Numbered from the stretch's first letter, positions 28,066 through 37,323 are shown. The stretch: 64,000 nt of DNA from Mucilaginibacter sp. UR6-11 (GCF_020880695.1 NZ_JAJIWO010000005.1:124001-188000); one strand, 5' to 3'. Numbers and translations are program-made. Notes: a model not told the origin generated them from the sequence alone.

Positions 28066-28578
28066 TTAGTTCTTTTTAAACTCCTCGATATAACCGTTAT
28101 AGGATATCGGCTGCTTGTTAAGTGATGTTACCCGCAATGAAGCATATCCGTCGGGGTTTACGGTTAACTGTAATACCTGTACATCTTTAACACCCGGAGG
28201 ATTAGAGTCGGTTGGTTTGAGGGTGATTTCCCAGCTGCCTTTTTTATTAACGGTAACATTGCTAAAGTTTGATGTCTTTAATTTGATACCGCCATCATTC
28301 AGATCGCGCGGCGCGGCATAGGCCCGGCCAAAATAAGGCAGGTACACCTCTAATTTATCTTTGGTTACCGTAACATCATAATCGCTGGTTAAATAACGCG
28401 GCGTCATGGTGGTAGGTATTACATAATTTGCTTTAAATACGTAACTCCCCGAAGTTATGATCCGCTTAACCTCGGCCGCCTTGGCGGCTTTTTTATCAAT
28501 TTTGGTGGCTTGCGCATAACTCAGGTTTAAACCTAAAGCGCAAATAAACAGGATGCAGAATAATTTTAAGTTTTTCAT
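28066..28578 (-). CDS. DUF4251 family exported protein
   Basis: A 170-residue protein with a signal peptide (FCILFICALGLNLSYAQA). The mature part (KIDKKAAKAAEVKRIITSGSYVFKANYVIP, then LTSDYDVTVTKDKLEVYLPYFGRAYAAP and a C-terminal beta-rich part) matches the Bacteroidota DUF4251 pattern. Function unknown; probably periplasmic. Monocistronic. Confidence 0.85.
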   Translation of the reverse strand: MKNLKLFCILFICALGLNLSYAQATKIDKKAAKAAEVKRIITSGSYVFKANYVIPTTMTPRYLTSDYDVTVTKDKLEVYLPYFGRAYAAPRDLNDGGIKLKTSNFSNVTVNKKGSWEITLKPTDSNPPGVKDVQVLQLTVNPDGYASLRVTSLNKQPISYNGYIEEFKKN

Positions 28579-28668
28579 AATACATGGTTTTAAAGGTTAA
28601 CAGGTTTATAACGAATGGGTTTCGTTTTTCTATATAAAGTTACCTAATAACTTTTGACAAAACAAAAA

Positions 28669-28691
28669 AGCCGCTTACATGGTAAGCGGCT
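28669..28691 (-). terminator. Terminator after the htpG operon
   Basis: AGCCGCTTAC-ATG-GTAAGCGGCT, a perfect 10-bp stem, followed on the minus strand by a U-rich tract, 23 bases after the stop at 28714. Confidence 0.88.
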
Positions 28692-28713
28692 GGTATTTTA
28701 TAATGTCCGTCGG

Positions 28714-29106
28714 TTAAAACTCATCAATAGTATCCCGCCTTATCGGGTCGTGGATATGAAGCAGCAGTTTGTTGTTTACTGCGTCAATTTCAAAGTCTGA
28801 TTTCTCATTAGCCGGCTCATCGCTGCTGATATCCGAACATCCAAAAAAGAAACGGACCCGGTACCTTAAAACAACTTTACCGGTATGCGCTCCAGGATGA
28901 TAGGTTACTTCCCCGGGTAAAATCGTAAACGTTTCAACCTCCGGCGATCCGCCGTCACCATCATGGAAGGCAACCAAGCCCGCGCAGATGATTTCCAGGT
29001 TGTCATCAGCGCCCAAAACATCAGCCAAAAGTTGGCTGACGGCCAGTTTGCCGCCCTCCAGCTTTTTAATTAAATCATTCGGGACATCAAACGTTACCGT
29101 TGCCAT
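28714..29106 (-). CDS. Hypothetical protein encoded behind htpG
   Basis: A 130-residue acidic protein of no family I recognise. It starts MATVTFDVPNDLIKKLEGG, has a middle part rich in beta pattern (GKVVLRYRVRFFFGCSDISS) and an acidic end. There is no signal or membrane segment, so it is probably cytoplasmic. It begins ten bases after the htpG stop and shares its terminator, which suggests coexpression with the chaperone. Confidence 0.68.
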   Translation of the reverse strand: MATVTFDVPNDLIKKLEGGKLAVSQLLADVLGADDNLEIICAGLVAFHDGDGGSPEVETFTILPGEVTYHPGAHTGKVVLRYRVRFFFGCSDISSDEPANEKSDFEIDAVNNKLLLHIHDPIRRDTIDEF

Positions 29107-29116
29107 TAATGGTTGA

Positions 29117-31000
29117 TCAGATCAAATTAACGCTGCGGTTAACAAATTCGGTCAGCTCGGCTCCGGTTAATAAACCCTGCGATAACAGCGCCAGGTCAAA
29201 CGCCTGTTTTGCTAACTGCAACTGTACCTCTTCGTTTTCATCCTGTAATATCCGGCTCACCAGTTTATGGTTGCCGTTTATCACCACTTTATAATTATCA
29301 GGCATATTGCCATAAAAGCCCATACCGCCGCCCATGGCTGCCATATCTTTCATCCGGCGCATAAACTCGTCCATGGTTACGGTAACCGGTAACTCGTCAG
29401 GGTTCAGGCTTTCCAGCTCAACTTTATAAGCCGGGCGGTTAATTGCCTTATCAAAAATGGCTTTTACTTTGGTGCCCTGTTCTTCGGTTAAAACATGCTC
29501 AGGCGCATCATCTTTTTTAATCAGTTTATCGGCAACATCCGCGTCAACACGTTTCAACGATGTCTTCTCCAGTTTTTGCTCCAGGTGGCTTATAAAATGG
29601 GTATCAATCGGCGAATCCATCAACAACACATCATAACCTTTTTTATTGGCAGACTGGATAAACGCATCCTGTTTTGAAGGATCGTTGGTATAGATATAAA
29701 CCAGCTGACCGTCTTTATCGGTTTGTACCGGCGCTACCTTGTCTTTGTATTCGGTTAAAGTAAAGTTTTCTTTAGCGGTGTTGGTTAGTAAAACAAAGTC
29801 TTTGGCTTTATCATAAAATTTATCTTCGCTCACCATACCATATTTTACAAACAGGCCAATGTCGGTCCATTTTTCTTCGTAACCTTTACGGTCGTTTTTA
29901 AACAGCTCTGCCAGTTTATCAGCCACTTTTTTGGTGATGTAGCTGTTTATCTTCTTAACGTTACTATCTGCCTGCAAGAAACTACGGGATACGTTAAGCG
30001 GGATATCCGGCGAATCAATAACACCATGCAGCAGCATTAAAAACTCGGGCACAATATCTTTTACCTCATCGGTAATAAATACCTGGCGCGAGAATAATTT
30101 GATCTTATTACGCTGGATCTCGAAATCCTTCTTCAGCTTAGGGAAATATAATACACCGGTTAAGTTGAACGGATAGTCAACATTCAGGTGGATCCAGAAC
30201 AACGGGTCCTCGCTAAACGGATACAGCTCTTTATAAAACGCCAGGTAATCTTCATCTTTCAATTCAGACGGCGCTTTTGTCCAGATAGGGCTGGTGTTGT
30301 TAATCACATTGTCAACCTCAACATCGTTGTATTTTGGTTTGCCTTCTTCATCAACGCCATCCTCAACCGACTCGGTTTTTTTACCGAACACAATCGGTAC
30401 CGGTAAGAAACGGCAGTATTTATCCAGGATCTCCTGCAGGCGGTGCTTGCTTAGAAACTCTTCAGACTCCGCGTTAATATGTAAAGTGATCTCGGTACCG
30501 CGCTCTGCAAGTGTACCTTCGGTTATTTCAAATTCGGTGCTGCCATCACAGGTCCAGTGTGCAGGTTCTGCACCATCCTGGTATGACAGGGTTTCTATTT
30601 CAACCTTATCGGCTACCATAAAGGCAGAGTAAAAGCCCAAACCAAAGCGGCCGATGATCTCGTTGGCATCTTTTGCCTCTTTAAACTTCTCTACAAACTC
30701 GGTAGCGCCGCTAAATGCGATCTGGTTAATGTATTTTTTGATCTCTTCGGCGGTCATACCCAAACCATTATCAGATATGGTGATGGTTTTTGCCTTTTCG
30801 TCGAAAGCTATTTCAACACGCAGATCGCCCAGTTCGCCGTTATATTGACCCAGTGAGGCCAGCCGTTTAATTTTTTGGGTGGCGTCAACCGCGTTTGATA
30901 CCAGTTCGCGTAAAAATATCTCGGTATCAGAGTACAGGAATTTTTTAATTATCGGAAAAATGTTTTCGGTGTGGATCGAAATGGTTCCTTTTTCTTGCAT
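29117..31000 (-). CDS. htpG: Molecular chaperone HtpG (Hsp90)
   Basis: A 627-residue bacterial Hsp90, an ATP-dependent dimeric chaperone in the cytoplasm. The GHKL ATP site is clear: FLRELVSNAVDATQKIK (Glu and Asn), ITISDNGLGMTAEEI, IGRFGLGFYSAFMVADKVE and GTEITLH. The middle domain has WTKAPSELKDEDYLAFYKELYPFSEDPLFWIHLNVD and KLFSRQVFITDEVKDIVPEFLMLLHGVIDSPDIPLNVSRSFLQ. It is the first gene of a two-gene operon; I did not find a clear heat-shock element upstream. Confidence 0.97.
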   Translation of the reverse strand: MQEKGTISIHTENIFPIIKKFLYSDTEIFLRELVSNAVDATQKIKRLASLGQYNGELGDLRVEIAFDEKAKTITISDNGLGMTAEEIKKYINQIAFSGATEFVEKFKEAKDANEIIGRFGLGFYSAFMVADKVEIETLSYQDGAEPAHWTCDGSTEFEITEGTLAERGTEITLHINAESEEFLSKHRLQEILDKYCRFLPVPIVFGKKTESVEDGVDEEGKPKYNDVEVDNVINNTSPIWTKAPSELKDEDYLAFYKELYPFSEDPLFWIHLNVDYPFNLTGVLYFPKLKKDFEIQRNKIKLFSRQVFITDEVKDIVPEFLMLLHGVIDSPDIPLNVSRSFLQADSNVKKINSYITKKVADKLAELFKNDRKGYEEKWTDIGLFVKYGMVSEDKFYDKAKDFVLLTNTAKENFTLTEYKDKVAPVQTDKDGQLVYIYTNDPSKQDAFIQSANKKGYDVLLMDSPIDTHFISHLEQKLEKTSLKRVDADVADKLIKKDDAPEHVLTEEQGTKVKAIFDKAINRPAYKVELESLNPDELPVTVTMDEFMRRMKDMAAMGGGMGFYGNMPDNYKVVINGNHKLVSRILQDENEEVQLQLAKQAFDLALLSQGLLTGAELTEFVNRSVNLI

Positions 31001-31144
31001 AATTTTATAATGATTATTTGGAATTAATGTTTAGTAACAACCCTGCATATCAATGAGCGTTCCAAAGGGTAATGTTTGTCAAATTGTCAGTGATGTGATT
31101 TCGCAGTAACTGGATAATAACTATCTTAGCATAAACTTATCACA

Positions 31145-32113
31145 ATGAAGTCCGTTTTATTTACCATTATAATGCTCTTGTATTCATTTTTGGGATATAC
31201 TCAAATTAGCAAGATGTATCTAAACAATAAGGCCGAAAATGTTGCTCCCGAAAAAGCTACTTCTTATATTTTAATAGAAAAAGTTGGAGACTCTGCTTAT
31301 GTAGCCCAACAGAATGACATGACTAACAAAATATTATTGAAAGGAAGTTATAAGGACGAAATGTTGACCATACCGCACGGAAAATTTTTTTATTATAACA
31401 AATGGATACATTATCCGAATATATATGATAAGCAACATGCAGATACCACTACTTATTTAGAATATGCAGGTTTCTTTTTAAATGGTGTTAAGGTTGGTAC
31501 CTGGATTGACTATGATAAAAATGGAAAAAAGGTGTTTATGTATACGTTTGTTAACAACAAGGTGAAAGGACCATTTCAGGCCTACAATTCCTCCGGCCAG
31601 TTAATTCAAAAAGGCAATTTAGATGACAATAAAAAAGAGGGAGATTGGGAGACATATGAGCCGGGAATGAATAAACCTTCGTATACAGAAGTTTACTTAC
31701 AGGATAAGTTAATCAAAAAGAGTATTCATTTTGTAAAAGCAGTACCTCCCCGAAACTTTGAAAGTTATTTAAAGAAAGCATTAAAAAAACATATGGATTC
31801 ATTAAATAATGTAACCGTTTTACTGTCCATAAATAAAGAGGGGAAAATTGACAGTGTGACTGTCAATAAAGTATTAAATGCAGCTATTTCCAAAGCGGTC
31901 ATCAATGCATTTTTAAATGCTCCATTATTTAGCCCGGGTTTGTATGACGGTCAGCCAGTTAAACAAACTTCTTATTTTAGTTTTTCTCTTATGCTGAGTA
32001 AAGAAATATTTATTGAAAGGGAAAACAGTAAAAATGTAGACATTGTTACCAGACATGCTGAGTCCATAGGTAGAGGACTAAATAGTATAGGATTGGGTAC
32101 ACGGCTAGATTAA
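31145..32113 (+). CDS. MORN-type repeat protein with TonB-like C-terminal domain
   Basis: A 322-residue exported protein (signal VLFTIIMLLYSFLGYTQ). The middle part has three YwqK/MORN-like repeats: GVKVGTWIDYDKNGKKVFMYTFVNNKVKGPFQAYNSSGQLIQKGNLDDNKKEGDWETY. The C-terminal region (SINKEGKIDSVTVNKVLNAAISKAVINAFLNAPLFSPGLYDGQPV) has the TonB-CTD pattern. Such fusions are common in Bacteroidota but their role is not known to me; cell-envelope protein contact is the likely theme. Confidence 0.72.
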   Translation: MKSVLFTIIMLLYSFLGYTQISKMYLNNKAENVAPEKATSYILIEKVGDSAYVAQQNDMTNKILLKGSYKDEMLTIPHGKFFYYNKWIHYPNIYDKQHADTTTYLEYAGFFLNGVKVGTWIDYDKNGKKVFMYTFVNNKVKGPFQAYNSSGQLIQKGNLDDNKKEGDWETYEPGMNKPSYTEVYLQDKLIKKSIHFVKAVPPRNFESYLKKALKKHMDSLNNVTVLLSINKEGKIDSVTVNKVLNAAISKAVINAFLNAPLFSPGLYDGQPVKQTSYFSFSLMLSKEIFIERENSKNVDIVTRHAESIGRGLNSIGLGTRLD

Positions 32114-32209
32114 GTCTTTGTGTGGATACATATTAGTTTAGTGTACAACTTTAACAGGACATCAATAATGAAGGATAATATCGATGACCAACCAAACGTT
32201 TTTTGAAAT

Positions 32210-32731
32210 TTAGACAGCTTTTAAAAAAACGGCAATTGTTTCCTGTAATTTTTTCGCTGTTTCCTCATCCTTAACATTTCCTTCACTATCCATCTTCGAC
32301 CGGATAAATTGGATCAGCAAGGTAGTTTCCGGTATAACATTAGCAGTTAACGCCCCCAAAGTAAGCAGGAGCGAAGCATGGGCATACTCGCCAGCTGATG
32401 ACGCGGTGATCAGCGCCACAGGTTTATCAACCAAAGTGCTGCTTGACACCAGCCAGTCCAGCGCGTTTTTTAACGAACCGGGCACCCCAAAAGCATATTC
32501 GGGTGTACAGATAATAAGGCCGTCGGCTTCCGTTAATAATTTACGTAGCGAGGCCACCGGTGCGGGCGGACAATCGTTATCCAGCCCGGGATCAAATGCC
32601 GGGATCTGCGAAAGTCCGTTATAAATAGTGTATTCAACATCTGCAGGAGCCATCGAACCCAAAAACTGAAGGATTGAATGGTTGGACGAACCCCAGCGTA
32701 AACTGCCCGATATGGCTAAGATTTTTTTCAT
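32210..32731 (-). CDS. NAD(P)H-dependent FMN reductase
   Basis: A 173-residue flavodoxin-like reductase. The FMN phosphate loop is ISGSLRWGSSNHSIL at the N-terminus, and the second family motif is CTPEYAFGVPGSLKNALDW (about 79-97). It transfers electrons from NAD(P)H to FMN or a small acceptor such as a quinone or azo compound. Divergent from trxB across a 378-base gap that contains a dispersed repeat. Confidence 0.92.
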   Translation of the reverse strand: MKKILAISGSLRWGSSNHSILQFLGSMAPADVEYTIYNGLSQIPAFDPGLDNDCPPAPVASLRKLLTEADGLIICTPEYAFGVPGSLKNALDWLVSSSTLVDKPVALITASSAGEYAHASLLLTLGALTANVIPETTLLIQFIRSKMDSEGNVKDEETAKKLQETIAVFLKAV

Positions 32732-32805
32732 GATAATGACCGGGGCAAGTTATTATAAAATTAATAAATGCAGCGGGTGTAACAGACGTTTTTCCGGCGA
32801 AATCA

Positions 32806-33020
32806 GGTGATCCGTTTTATTGATCCGCTTCTCAAAAACAGGCAAAAATATGCTGTTTTTCAATTACTTGATTATCAAATAGATTTGGTTAATTTATACC
32901 TGAAAATCCTGACGAATAGGGCTGATCCAAAGTGATCCGCTTAAAATTATAACTTACTTATTTACAGTATTTTAACAAAAATAGGTGATCCGGGTGATCC
33001 ATATTTTTAAGTGGATCACC
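32806..33020 (+). repeat. Dispersed GATCC-rich intergenic element, copy A
   Basis: A 215-base non-coding element in the 378-base gap between the FMN reductase and trxB (32732-33109). An inverted copy of the same length is at 61116-61330. TGATCC occurs in three clusters: left end (two), middle (two, ten bases apart) and right end (two, nine bases apart, then GTGGATCACC in the opposite sense). The outer ends, GGTGATCC and GGATCACC, are inverted. Blocks identical with copy B: about 16 bases (AAAATCCTGACGAATA), 19 bases around the middle cluster and about 32 bases at the right end. The right end lies 41 bases before the trxB promoter. Confidence 0.88.
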
Positions 33021-33060
33021 CAACCCCAAAATCTAATGGCAATATACTGACTAATGCCTA

Positions 33061-33091
33061 TTGCCGGGCACCGCAATAAATGCTACTTTTG
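33061..33091 (+). promoter_or_regulatory. trxB promoter
   Basis: TTG (33061-33063), 20 bases, then TACTTTTG (33084-33091), which fits the Bacteroidota pattern TTG-N~20-TAnnTTTG. It lies 19 bases before the trxB start. Confidence 0.7.
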
Positions 33092-33109
33092 TGCTTCATT
33101 TTTTAAAAG

Positions 33110-34066
33110 ATGTCTGAAACTATTGAACATGTAAAATGCCTGATCATCGGGTCGGGGCCCGCAGGTTATACTGCTGCTATTTACGCGTCGCGTGCTGATC
33201 TGAAACCGGTGATGTATACCGGTATGCTGGCTGGTGGCCAGCTTACCCAAACTACGGATGTAGAGAACTTTCCGGGTTATCCGCACGGTATCATGGGTCC
33301 TGAGATGATGGAAGATTTCCGTCAGCAGGCCGAGCGGCTGGGTACCGATATCCGTTTTGGTTATGTAAGTTCTGTTGATTTTTCAAGCCTGCCCCACAAG
33401 GTTGTGGTTGATGAGAACAAAACCATACTGGCTGACACCGTGATTATATCAACCGGCGCCTCTGCCAAATGGCTGGGGCTGGAGTCTGAGCAGAAGTATA
33501 GCGGTTTTGGCGTTTCGGCCTGCGCGGTATGCGATGGCTTCTTTTTTAAAGGCCAGGACGTTGCCATAGTAGGCGCAGGTGATACTGCTGCCGAGGAAGC
33601 GACCTATTTAGCCAAGCTATGTCGTAAGGTTTATATGATCGTTCGCCGGGATGAGTTTCGTGCTTCAAAAGCAATGGTGCACCGCACGTTGAACACACAT
33701 AATATAGAGATCCTGTACAATACCGAAACTAAAGAGATCCTGGGCGACGGCCAAAGTGTGACCGGTGTGCAGGTAATCAATAACAAAACAAACGAAGAAA
33801 GGACACTGGATGTTACCGGTTTCTTTGTAGCCATCGGCCACTCGCCCAATACCGAGATATTTAAAGGTTGGATAAATATGGATGAGACCGGCTATATCCT
33901 AACCAAACCGGGGTCGACCCAAACCAATATAGAAGGCGTGTTTTGCTGCGGCGATGCGCAGGATCATATTTATCGCCAGGCGGTTACCGCGGCCGGTACC
34001 GGCTGTATGGCTGCCATTGACGCCGAGCGTTACCTGGCTGCCAAAGAGCATGTAGTGACCGCTTAA
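33110..34066 (+). CDS. trxB: Thioredoxin reductase
   Basis: A 318-residue flavoenzyme that passes electrons from NADPH to thioredoxin. FAD site GSGPAGYTAAIYASRA (about 14-29), the redox pair in CAVCDG (most relatives have CATCDG), NADPH site GAGDTAAEEATYL, and the C-terminal FAD motif VFCCGDAQDHIYRQAVTAAGTGCMAAIDAERYL. Monocistronic, with a promoter at 33061 and a terminator at 34087. Confidence 0.97.
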   Translation: MSETIEHVKCLIIGSGPAGYTAAIYASRADLKPVMYTGMLAGGQLTQTTDVENFPGYPHGIMGPEMMEDFRQQAERLGTDIRFGYVSSVDFSSLPHKVVVDENKTILADTVIISTGASAKWLGLESEQKYSGFGVSACAVCDGFFFKGQDVAIVGAGDTAAEEATYLAKLCRKVYMIVRRDEFRASKAMVHRTLNTHNIEILYNTETKEILGDGQSVTGVQVINNKTNEERTLDVTGFFVAIGHSPNTEIFKGWINMDETGYILTKPGSTQTNIEGVFCCGDAQDHIYRQAVTAAGTGCMAAIDAERYLAAKEHVVTA

Positions 34067-34086
34067 TTGATCCGCAGATACAAAAT

Positions 34087-34120
34087 AAAAAGGTTGTCTA
34101 TACAGGCAACCTTTTTTTTT
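34087..34120 (+). terminator. Terminator after trxB
   Basis: AAAAGGTTG and CAACCTTTT form a 9-bp stem with a ten-base loop, followed by a T-run. Confidence 0.85.
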
Positions 34121-34203
34121 GGCATATTTTACAGGATAGGCTGCGATATATTTTTAAAATCTTTTAACTTCACCATCTTTAAATTATTGGTCAATCTATA
34201 ATT

Positions 34204-36504
34204 ATGTATAAAAAGATATTTCTGCTGCTGGTTGCTTTTTTTAGTTTATCCCTCGCCAATGCGCAAGACAAAGACCCAAACGTTGGCATAATCCCGGCTC
34301 CGGTATCTGTTAAAAAGGCCTCCGGCACATTCATACTAAGCCAGGAAACGCAGTTATTTGCGGATTCGGTAGACAACAAGGCAGTTGTTTTTTTGTCAGA
34401 TTATTTGAAAAATACAGCCATGTTGCACATGCCTGTAAAGCTGAACAGCGGTAATAAGGTGGGCAACAGCGTGGTATTAACCAGTGCGGGTACCGATGGT
34501 TTACCTGCAGAAGGTTACCGGTTAACGATCACCCCAACCAATATTACCATAGCGGCTAAAGGCGCAGGTTTGTTTTATGGCATCCAAACCCTTATCCAGC
34601 TAATCCCGGCTGATAAAGGCGCGGTGGCCAGGCTTCCCTGTGTACAAATAGAGGATTACCCCCGATTTGGCTACCGTGGCTTAATGCTTGACGTTTGCCG
34701 CCATTTTTTCTCCGTGCAGTTTGTTAAAAAATATATCGATTTGATGGCGGCCTACAAGTTAAATACTTTTCACTGGCACTTAACGGATGATCAGGGCTGG
34801 CGCATCGAGATTAAGAAATATCCTAAACTCACCGAAATTGGCAGCCGGCGCGCCGAAACCGTTATAGGTAACTATCATGACCGCACACCACAACAATATG
34901 ATAATACCCCTTACGGCGGTTACTACACCCAGGACGAGATCCGCGACGTAGTTAAATATGCAGCAGACAGGTATATTACCGTAGTGCCTGAAATTGAGAT
35001 GCCGGGGCACGCCATGGCTGCCTTAGCTTCGTACCCCGAGTTAGGCTGCGAGCCCACCTCAGGATACCAGGTACAGGGCACCTGGGGCATATTCAGAAAT
35101 GTCTACTGCCCGTCAGAGAAAACATTTGCTTTTTTGGAAGATGTGTTGACCGAGGTGATGGCGCTCTTTCCAAGTAAGTATATCCATATCGGCGGCGATG
35201 AAGCCCCTAAAGATGTCTGGAAAGAATCTAAATTTTGCCAGCAACTGATCAAAAAATTAAAGCTGAAAGACGAGCATGGCTTGCAAAGCTATTTTATCCA
35301 GCGGATAGAGAAATTTGTAAACTCAAAAGGCCGCAGCATAATAGGCTGGGACGAGATATTAGAAGGCGGCCTTGCGCCAAACGCTACCGTAATGAGCTGG
35401 CGTGGTGAACAGGGCGGTATTGACGCCGCAAAGCAAAATCATGATGTAATTATGACCCCGGGAAGCGGCGGTATGTATATAGATGCCGCCCAGGGTAAAT
35501 TAAGTACAGAGCCCTTAAGTATAGGTGGTTTTACACCATTGGTCAAAACTTATCGTTATGATCCAACCCCGGAGGCGCTAAATGCAGATCAGAAAAAACA
35601 TATCCTCGGCGTACAGGCAAATATGTGGACCGAGTATATCGCTACCGAAAATAAGATAGAGTATATGTTATTGCCGCGGATGCTAGCGCTGGCTGAAGTA
35701 GCCTGGACACCATTGGCTAATAAAAATTTCACAGATTTCTCTGAGGTGCGGCTGCCGTCCCATCTGGCCTGGTTAGATAAAAATGGCTTTGATTATCGTG
35801 TACCCACAGCTATTGGCGCAAAAGATACCGTAGCCTTTGGTAACCAGTTAACAGTTAACTTAAAGCCATCTGTAAAAGGAGCAAAGGTTTACTATACTAT
35901 TGACGGTTACACTCCCCGCGAAACGGATATTGAATTTAATTTGCCCGTTACCTATAACGTACCTGCTGATCAGTACCGCGAATTACAAACTATCGTAATT
36001 ACACCAACCGGAAAGCGCAGTGTGGTTACCAAAATGGTAGTATATAACAAGGCGCCGTTGCCACCTGTAAATTACAGCGGTAACAGCAACGGGTTACGTT
36101 ACCAGATCTTCCCGGGCGAGTATAACAGTACCGGCGAATTTAAGCTGTCTGCTGATGGTGCCGACTCCCTGATCTCCAAAAGCTTTAACATCAATCCGTT
36201 CCGTAAAATGACGGCGTTTGGGGTTATCTATACCGGTTATATCCGCGTCGATACCGACGGTGTTTACGGCTTTGGTACCTCATCTGATGACGGATCAACT
36301 TTATTGGTGGATGATCAGCTGGTTGTGGATAATGACGGTAAACATCCGGTGAGCGGTAAAAATGGCGCTATAGCTTTACAAAAAGGTTATCACCGCTTTA
36401 CCGTAAAATATTTCAATATAGGTACCACCGGAAGCCTGAAAGTTTTTATTACGTTACCCGGAAAACCAACCGGCGAACTGGGTTCTGATTTGCTTTATAA
36501 CTAA
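34204..36504 (+). CDS. GH20 beta-N-acetylhexosaminidase with PA14-like domain
   Basis: A 766-residue exported enzyme that removes terminal beta-linked GlcNAc or GalNAc. Signal peptide (IFLLLVAFFSLSLANAQ), GH20b domain, then the catalytic TIM barrel from about residue 155 (YPRFGYRGLMLDVCRHFF, LNTFHWHLTDDQGWRIEIKKYP). The catalytic Asp-Glu pair is in HIGGDEAP (about residue 330), with IGWDEILEGG and WTEYIATENKIEYMLLPRMLALAEVAW further on. A chitobiase-like segment (YTIDGYTPRETD) and a C-terminal PA14-like beta domain (about 630-760: GFGTSSDDGSTLLVDDQLVVDN, KGYHRFTVKYFN) follow, probably binding glycan. It suits chitin or host-glycan use. Confidence 0.93.
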   Translation: MYKKIFLLLVAFFSLSLANAQDKDPNVGIIPAPVSVKKASGTFILSQETQLFADSVDNKAVVFLSDYLKNTAMLHMPVKLNSGNKVGNSVVLTSAGTDGLPAEGYRLTITPTNITIAAKGAGLFYGIQTLIQLIPADKGAVARLPCVQIEDYPRFGYRGLMLDVCRHFFSVQFVKKYIDLMAAYKLNTFHWHLTDDQGWRIEIKKYPKLTEIGSRRAETVIGNYHDRTPQQYDNTPYGGYYTQDEIRDVVKYAADRYITVVPEIEMPGHAMAALASYPELGCEPTSGYQVQGTWGIFRNVYCPSEKTFAFLEDVLTEVMALFPSKYIHIGGDEAPKDVWKESKFCQQLIKKLKLKDEHGLQSYFIQRIEKFVNSKGRSIIGWDEILEGGLAPNATVMSWRGEQGGIDAAKQNHDVIMTPGSGGMYIDAAQGKLSTEPLSIGGFTPLVKTYRYDPTPEALNADQKKHILGVQANMWTEYIATENKIEYMLLPRMLALAEVAWTPLANKNFTDFSEVRLPSHLAWLDKNGFDYRVPTAIGAKDTVAFGNQLTVNLKPSVKGAKVYYTIDGYTPRETDIEFNLPVTYNVPADQYRELQTIVITPTGKRSVVTKMVVYNKAPLPPVNYSGNSNGLRYQIFPGEYNSTGEFKLSADGADSLISKSFNINPFRKMTAFGVIYTGYIRVDTDGVYGFGTSSDDGSTLLVDDQLVVDNDGKHPVSGKNGAIALQKGYHRFTVKYFNIGTTGSLKVFITLPGKPTGELGSDLLYN

Positions 36505-36509
36505 ACAAC

Positions 36510-37271
36510 ATGAGCACAAGGTTTTATTTTTTTATACTGATAGGATGTGCAATTTTAGCCGGCTGCGCACAAGAGCAAAAAAAGCCGGTTGTTGCCGATA
36601 ATATGCCCAAACAGCCATTACTGATGGATCCTTTTAAGTTCCATAAAATGGTTGAAGTTGCGCCCGGCCAATACTATGATGTAATGAGCTGGGGCAGGGG
36701 CGCCACAGATACCGGGTCGTTTTTAATCCTTCATTCAGATTCGGCCGGAAGAAAATACACCACTACTACGGGCGATCTTAACGGTCAGATAGTTGATGTT
36801 TATAACGCTGATATGGATATTGACGGCCATCCGGAGATATTGATCCAGGCCAAACGGAAGGATACCATTAACTATACAACCATTTATGCTTTTGAATTTT
36901 ACGAAAGCAAAGTGCAAAAGCTTGATTTTCCTAAATTAACCGGCTCGCAACGAAAAGGTTATCGAGGCAATGATAACTTTTACATATCCGAAGGTAAGTT
37001 TATCAGGGAATTCCCTATTTACGAAGGGAGCGGCCCGTCTGCGAAATTAACCGGTGCAAAGCGCAAATTCGAGTATAGTTTAAGTAACAACAGTTTTAAT
37101 GTAAAACAGTTAAGTAAGGACTCTACCACGGTTAAAAATAAACCGGCAGCTATCCAAACACAGCAGAAAGCTCCGGAAAAAAAATCTGCCAAAATTAAAA
37201 AGACCGAGAAGAAACATCATCATAAAACAGAGACGCATAAAAAGAAACGCAAAAAGCACCATCGCAGCTAA
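36510..37271 (+). CDS. Lipoprotein with Lys/His-rich C-terminus
   Basis: A 253-residue protein with lipobox LAGC (Cys about 19). Residues 40-200 are a beta-rich domain of no known family (VDVYNADMDIDGHPEILIQAKRK looks like a single FG-GAP-like repeat). The last 40 residues are almost only Lys, His, Thr and Glu, ending in KKRKKHHRS. The tail may bind polyanions or metals. It follows the GH20 gene by five bases and so is likely cotranscribed. Confidence 0.7.
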   Translation: MSTRFYFFILIGCAILAGCAQEQKKPVVADNMPKQPLLMDPFKFHKMVEVAPGQYYDVMSWGRGATDTGSFLILHSDSAGRKYTTTTGDLNGQIVDVYNADMDIDGHPEILIQAKRKDTINYTTIYAFEFYESKVQKLDFPKLTGSQRKGYRGNDNFYISEGKFIREFPIYEGSGPSAKLTGAKRKFEYSLSNNSFNVKQLSKDSTTVKNKPAAIQTQQKAPEKKSAKIKKTEKKHHHKTETHKKKRKKHHRS

Positions 37272-37323
37272 ATATCAGTGCCGTAAATTTTGTTTACCGA
37301 CGGAGGGGTCTTTGCGGTAAAAA

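Noticed and set aside
34067..34080. Single TGATCCG after trxB, like the dispersed element
   Set aside because: Only one motif with no other similarity to the 215-bp element; likely chance.
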